Below are positions 5,775 to 8,862 of a stretch of DNA of 8,862 nucleotides, piece after piece. The position numbers and the translations under genes are program-made. The stretch spans positions 1 through 8,862 of the forward strand of contig CAIXFP010000799.1 in the NCBI GenBank assembly GCA_903918705.1, read 5' to 3'. Below the pieces are notes generated by a model. It worked only from the letters and a program-made list of their open reading frames with translations. It did no database searches and was not told where the DNA came from. The stretch's first letter is position 1. Every line of letters starts with the position of its first letter. The stretch comes from an uncultured Pseudomonadota bacterium (GTDB lineage Bacteria > Pseudomonadota > Gammaproteobacteria > Burkholderiales > Thiobacillaceae).

Positions 5775-6451
5775 TGGAACTCGCGCTGAATCAAGACATG
5801 TCTTTGCTCACCCTGATCGTCCAGGCCAGTTGGGTGGTGAAAGCGGTGATGTTGTTGTTGCTGTTCGCCTCGGTGATGTCCTGGTGGCTGATTTTCGAGA
5901 AGCTGTTCACCTTGCGCCGCGAGAAGAGGCAGGCGGAATTCTTCGAGAAGGATTTCTGGGGTGGCGGCCACAAGCAGATCCTGGAGCGAGTGGACGAGAA
6001 CGAACGCCGCAGCAGCCTGGAGGAGGTGTTCCGCGCCGGCATGCGGGAGTTTCGCGCCAAACGCGATCTCGCGGTGGCGTCCCAGGCGGTGGTGGAGAGC
6101 GCCCGCCGCGCCATGCGCGCCGCCTACCAGCGCGAAATGGACCAGGTGGAATCCTACCTGCCGTTCCTGGCGACGGTGGGGTCGGTGTCGCCCTATATCG
6201 GCCTGCTCGGCACCGTGTGGGGCATCATGCACGCCTTCATGGGCCTGTCCAACGTGGCCCAGACCACTCTGGCGCAAGTCGCCCCCGGCATCGCCGAGGC
6301 GCTCATCACCACCGCCGTGGGTTTGTTCGCGGCGATTCCCGCGGTGGTGGCCTACAACCGTTTCACCCATGATATCGACCGCCTGGCCAACCGCTATGAC
6401 ATCTTCATGGAGGAGTTCTCCAACATCCTGGAACAGGAGGCCGGCCGCTGA
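5774..6451 (+). CDS. tolQ: Tol-Pal motor subunit TolQ
   Basis: TolQ is the inner-membrane stator protein that, with TolR, uses the proton gradient to energise TolA for outer-membrane constriction at division. The product is 225 residues (E. coli TolQ has 230). There are three membrane segments, about 20-42, 128-155 and 172-194, with a cytoplasmic loop between the first two. The proton-path threonines are present: T147 in GLLGTVWGIMHAF and T180 in EALITTAVGLFAAIPAV, matching E. coli T145 and T178. ATG 5774 overlaps the ybgC stop (TGATG). M9 is an alternative start, but the overlap favours the longer form. Confidence 0.96.
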   Translation: MELALNQDMSLLTLIVQASWVVKAVMLLLLFASVMSWWLIFEKLFTLRREKRQAEFFEKDFWGGGHKQILERVDENERRSSLEEVFRAGMREFRAKRDLAVASQAVVESARRAMRAAYQREMDQVESYLPFLATVGSVSPYIGLLGTVWGIMHAFMGLSNVAQTTLAQVAPGIAEALITTAVGLFAAIPAVVAYNRFTHDIDRLANRYDIFMEEFSNILEQEAGR

Positions 6452-6870
6452 TGATTCCCCGTCGCACCCGCAAGGCCGTCAACCAGATCAACGTGGTGCC
6501 TTACATCGATGTGATGCTGGTGCTGCTGGTGATCTTCATGGTCACCGCGCCATTCATCAATCCCAGCCAGGTCAACCTGCCCAGCGTGGGCAAGAGCGCC
6601 GCCACGCCCGCGGCACCCCTGGAAGTCATGCTGCGCGAGGACGGCAGCCTCCTGTTGCGCGACCGCGGCGCCAACGAGGCGGGCCAGTCGGTGACCGCCG
6701 ATGCCCTGGCCGACGCGGTGCGTGTCCGGCAGCAGGCACATCCCGGCCAGGCCGTGGTGATTTCCGCCGACAAGGCGGTGCGTTATGAAAAGGTGATGCA
6801 GCTGATGGACACCCTGCAAACGCTGGGTGTGGCCCGGGTGGGCCTGCTGGTGAAGCCGGCGCAGCGTTGA
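6451..6870 (+). CDS. tolR: Tol-Pal motor subunit TolR
   Basis: The product is 139 residues, of the ExbD/TolR family. The protein has a short cytoplasmic tail, one membrane helix (about 17-38) and a periplasmic domain. D20 in NVVPYIDVMLVLLVIFMVTA is the essential proton-carrying aspartate (E. coli D23). The periplasmic part contains VVISADKAVRYEKVMQLMD, the usual ending fold of the family. The start ATG 6451 overlaps the tolQ stop by one base, indicating translational coupling and fixed stoichiometry in the TolQR complex. Confidence 0.96.
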   Translation: MIPRRTRKAVNQINVVPYIDVMLVLLVIFMVTAPFINPSQVNLPSVGKSAATPAAPLEVMLREDGSLLLRDRGANEAGQSVTADALADAVRVRQQAHPGQAVVISADKAVRYEKVMQLMDTLQTLGVARVGLLVKPAQR

Positions 6871-6877
6871 CGGCGGC

Positions 6878-7747
6878 ATGACCCGGCCCGGCTCTTTTCA
6901 GCACATTTCCGCCGGCGGCATGTCGCTGCTGGTGCACGGTCTGTTCTTCCTCCTGCTGCTGTTCAGCGTTTCCTGGCACAGTCAGCCGCATCCTCAAGTG
7001 GAAGCCGAGTTGTGGAACGTCTTGCCGGAGCCGCCCGCGCCCATCCCGCTGCCCACCCTGCCCCCCCCTCAGCCCGAGCCCGCGAAACCAGAACCCGTGA
7101 AAGCCGCGGTGGCGCAACCGGCCAAGCCCGACATCGCCCTGGAACGCGCGGAGAAGAAGCGCCGCGAGCAGGAGGCGCTGAAACAGGCAGCGCTCCGCCA
7201 GCAAGAGGAGGCGAAACAGGAGGAGATCAGGCACAAAGCCGAGGAGCAGGCGCGTATCGACAAGGAAAAGGCCGACAAGGCGACCCAGGCGGAGAAGCTC
7301 AGGCAGGAGCAGCAGCGCGACCAGGCGCGCCGGGAAGCCGCGCGTAAACAGGTGGAACAGGAAATTGCCCGTCAGGCGCGGGAGGAACTGAATGACGAGG
7401 ATGCCCAGTTGCGAGGAGCTGAGGGGGCAGCCTACTCGCGCAGCTCGCAAATCAATGATGCCAAGGATCGCATCCGCATCCGTATTCACGCCTATCTGCG
7501 TCTGCCGCCAACTCTGGTCGGCAATCCGGAAGCGCAGTTTCAGGTGTCCTTGCTGCCCAACGGCGAAGTGCTGCGCGCGGTGCTGATACAGAGTAGCGGC
7601 CAGGCGGCCTACGACCATGAGGTGGAGCGTGCCATCCTCAAGGCGTCGCCCTTGCCGCTCCCCGCGGACCGGGATGCCGCCAACGCGTTTCGCGAGGGGC
7701 TCATCCTCAAGTTCCGACCTCACGAGGACGGGGCTGGAGTCCTTTGA
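6878..7747 (+). CDS. tolA: Tol-Pal system protein TolA
   Basis: TolA spans the periplasm and passes TolQR energy to TolB-Pal. The product is 289 residues, shorter than E. coli TolA (421), mainly because the central helix is shorter. The single membrane helix (about 14-31) carries the S16-x3-H20 pair that contacts TolQR (SLLVHGLFF). A proline-rich stretch follows (50-84), then a charged alanine-, glutamate- and lysine-rich helix or coiled coil (about 86-172). The C-terminal domain III (about 185-282) contains IRIHAYLRLPP, FQVSLLPNGEVL and FREGLILKFRP, a TonB-like fold. It starts 7 bases after tolR, in the same direction, with GGCGG as a modest ribosome binding site. Confidence 0.93.
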   Translation: MTRPGSFQHISAGGMSLLVHGLFFLLLLFSVSWHSQPHPQVEAELWNVLPEPPAPIPLPTLPPPQPEPAKPEPVKAAVAQPAKPDIALERAEKKRREQEALKQAALRQQEEAKQEEIRHKAEEQARIDKEKADKATQAEKLRQEQQRDQARREAARKQVEQEIARQAREELNDEDAQLRGAEGAAYSRSSQINDAKDRIRIRIHAYLRLPPTLVGNPEAQFQVSLLPNGEVLRAVLIQSSGQAAYDHEVERAILKASPLPLPADRDAANAFREGLILKFRPHEDGAGVL

Positions 7748-7769
7748 GCGAATAGGGTTATTTATTCGC
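7748..7769. repeat. Perfect hairpin immediately after tolA
   Basis: GCGAATA (7748-7754) and TATTCGC (7763-7769) form a perfect 7-base stem with an 8-base loop, beginning at the first base after the tolA stop codon. No T run follows directly, so it is not a classic terminator on its own. It could stabilise the 3' end of a tolQRA transcript or act together with the next hairpin. Confidence 0.4.
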
Positions 7770-7770
7770 G

Positions 7771-7806
7771 CGGCGACCGGGCCCGTCACCAGGCTGCCGT
7801 TTTTTT
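7771..7806 (+). terminator. Candidate weak intrinsic terminator or attenuator between tolA and tolB
   Basis: CGGCGACC (7771-7778) can pair with GGCTGCCG (7792-7799), with one G-U pair and one mismatch. A further CGGGCCCG palindrome lies inside the loop. The stem is followed at once by seven T (7800-7806). The stem is imperfect and the loop large, so full termination is doubtful; partial read-through into tolB is more likely. The 96-base gap between tolA and tolB is the largest in the tol cluster, so a separate tolB promoter is possible, but I see no clear -35/-10 pair. Confidence 0.4.
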
Positions 7807-7843
7807 ACTGATAACATTCGTAGCGTTTCTACCGGTCATTGCC

Positions 7844-8862
7844 ATGATTTTGCGTCTATTGTTCCCGCTCCTGCTTTGTTTGCTTGCCCTGCCCGCCAAG
7901 GCGGCCATGACCATCGAGATCGTCGGCGGCGCCGCCAACCGGATACCCCTCGCGATATTGCCTTTCGCCACCAGTGCCGCGCCGGGCGCGGCCAATCCGG
8001 CAGAGGTGATAACGGGCGATCTTGGGCGCAGCGGGTATTTCCGGATGCTGGAGATCGGCGCGATGCCCACGCCGCCCAGCGACCCGCAGGCCCTGAAATT
8101 GCCGGATTGGAAGAGCCGCGGTGCCGACGCCGTGGTGATGGGCCAGGTCCGGTCGATTTCCGGTGATCGCATCGAGGTGCGCTTCTGGCTGTTCGACACC
8201 GTGCGTCAAGCGCAACTCACCGCTCTGGTCTACACCACCACACATTCCGGCTTGCGCGCGGTGGCGCACCGGATCTCCGATGCCGTACACCAGGCGCTTC
8301 TGGGCGAACCGGGCGCTTATAGCGGGCGCATCGCCTACATCCTGAAGCGACGTGGCCATTACGAACTTCAGGTGGCGGATGCCGACAGCCAGAACGCGGT
8401 GACCGTGACCTCCTCGCCGGAACCGCTGATTTCCCCGACGTGGTCGCCGGATGGACGGCGCCTGGCCTATGTTTCCTTCGAGGACAAGAAGCCGGTGGTC
8501 TATGTGCAGAACCTGGCGGACGGCAGCCGCCACGCCGTGGCGAAGTTTCGCGGCTCCAATTCCGCGCCGGCCTGGTCGCCCGATGGCCGCCGTCTCGCCG
8601 TGGCGCTGTCCAAGGACGATACCTCGCAGCTTTATCTTCTCGATCTGCTGACCGGAGATGCCACCCGTCTGACCAAAGGCGGCGCCCTGGATACCGAGCC
8701 GGAATTCAGTCCGGATGGGCAATGGTTGTACTTCACTTCCGATCGTGGCGGCTCGCCGCAGATTTATCGTAGGTCGATGACTTCCGGGGAGGTCAACCGC
8801 GTGACCTTCGAAGGGAACTACAACGTCTCCGCGGCACTCTCTCCGGACGGCCGAACCCTGGC
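7844..8862 (+). CDS. tolB: Tol-Pal system periplasmic protein TolB (3' end outside window)
   Basis: The frame from ATG 7844 is open to the window end, giving 339 complete codons of an expected total of about 430. TolB is the periplasmic protein that binds Pal and TolA. The N-terminus MILRLLFPLLLCLLALPAKA is a signal peptide, with cleavage expected after AKA (residue 20). A mixed domain follows (about 22-160) with FGEPGAY-like GEPGAYSGRIAYI after it. The beta-propeller repeats are PTWSPDGRRLAYVS, PAWSPDGRRLAVALS, PEFSPDGQWLYFTSDR and ALSPDGRTLA, each with the SPDG turn typical of TolB. No strong ribosome binding site is seen. pal is expected downstream. Confidence 0.95.
   Translation, partial: MILRLLFPLLLCLLALPAKAAMTIEIVGGAANRIPLAILPFATSAAPGAANPAEVITGDLGRSGYFRMLEIGAMPTPPSDPQALKLPDWKSRGADAVVMGQVRSISGDRIEVRFWLFDTVRQAQLTALVYTTTHSGLRAVAHRISDAVHQALLGEPGAYSGRIAYILKRRGHYELQVADADSQNAVTVTSSPEPLISPTWSPDGRRLAYVSFEDKKPVVYVQNLADGSRHAVAKFRGSNSAPAWSPDGRRLAVALSKDDTSQLYLLDLLTGDATRLTKGGALDTEPEFSPDGQWLYFTSDRGGSPQIYRRSMTSGEVNRVTFEGNYNVSAALSPDGRTL

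Overview
The window is GC-rich DNA, except for an AT-richer patch near positions 201-569. Every gene I can support lies on the + strand. The order is yebC - ruvC - (prenyltransferase) - ruvA - (vapBC) - ruvB - ybgC - tolQ - tolR - tolA - tolB. This order, the GC content and the protein sequences point to a proteobacterium. A betaproteobacterium (Rhodocyclales or Nitrosomonadales type) is my best guess; that is inference from gene order and style, not from a database search.

Left edge (1-569): the C-terminal end of an IS66-family transposase and its right terminus, which ends in CGCTTAC at 200. It is followed by about 370 bases of AT-richer DNA without a convincing gene, which carries a plausible sigma-70 promoter for yebC. 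YebC starts at GTG 570, not at the longer upstream ATG of the same frame.

Middle (1330-5305): the Holliday-junction genes ruvC, ruvA and ruvB, interrupted twice. Between ruvC and ruvA lies a UbiA-family membrane prenyltransferase bracketed by two related double-hairpin palindromes. These resemble REP/BIME repeats, and their stems differ by compensatory base pairs. A 33-codon ORF runs through the first palindrome, overlaps the ruvC stop and the prenyltransferase start by ATGA on both sides, has a strong Shine-Dalgarno sequence, and ends next to a run of eight G. A one-base slip at that run would fuse it in frame to the prenyltransferase. Between ruvA and ruvB lies a VapBC toxin-antitoxin pair with its own strong ribosome binding site and operator-like repeats. 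The ruvB start sits 2 bases after the vapC stop, so ruvB translation may now depend on vapC.

Right side (5367-8862): the Tol-Pal envelope cluster ybgC-tolQ-tolR-tolA-tolB. ybgC/tolQ and tolQ/tolR overlap by one base. Two hairpins, one followed by seven T, lie between tolA and tolB. tolB runs off the window end. TolQRA form the proton-driven inner-membrane motor. TolB is the periplasmic partner that links it to Pal, expected just downstream.

I found no tRNA, rRNA or CRISPR array. The most unusual part is the ruv region: a recombination operon that has taken up a lipid enzyme, mobile palindromes and a toxin-antitoxin module.
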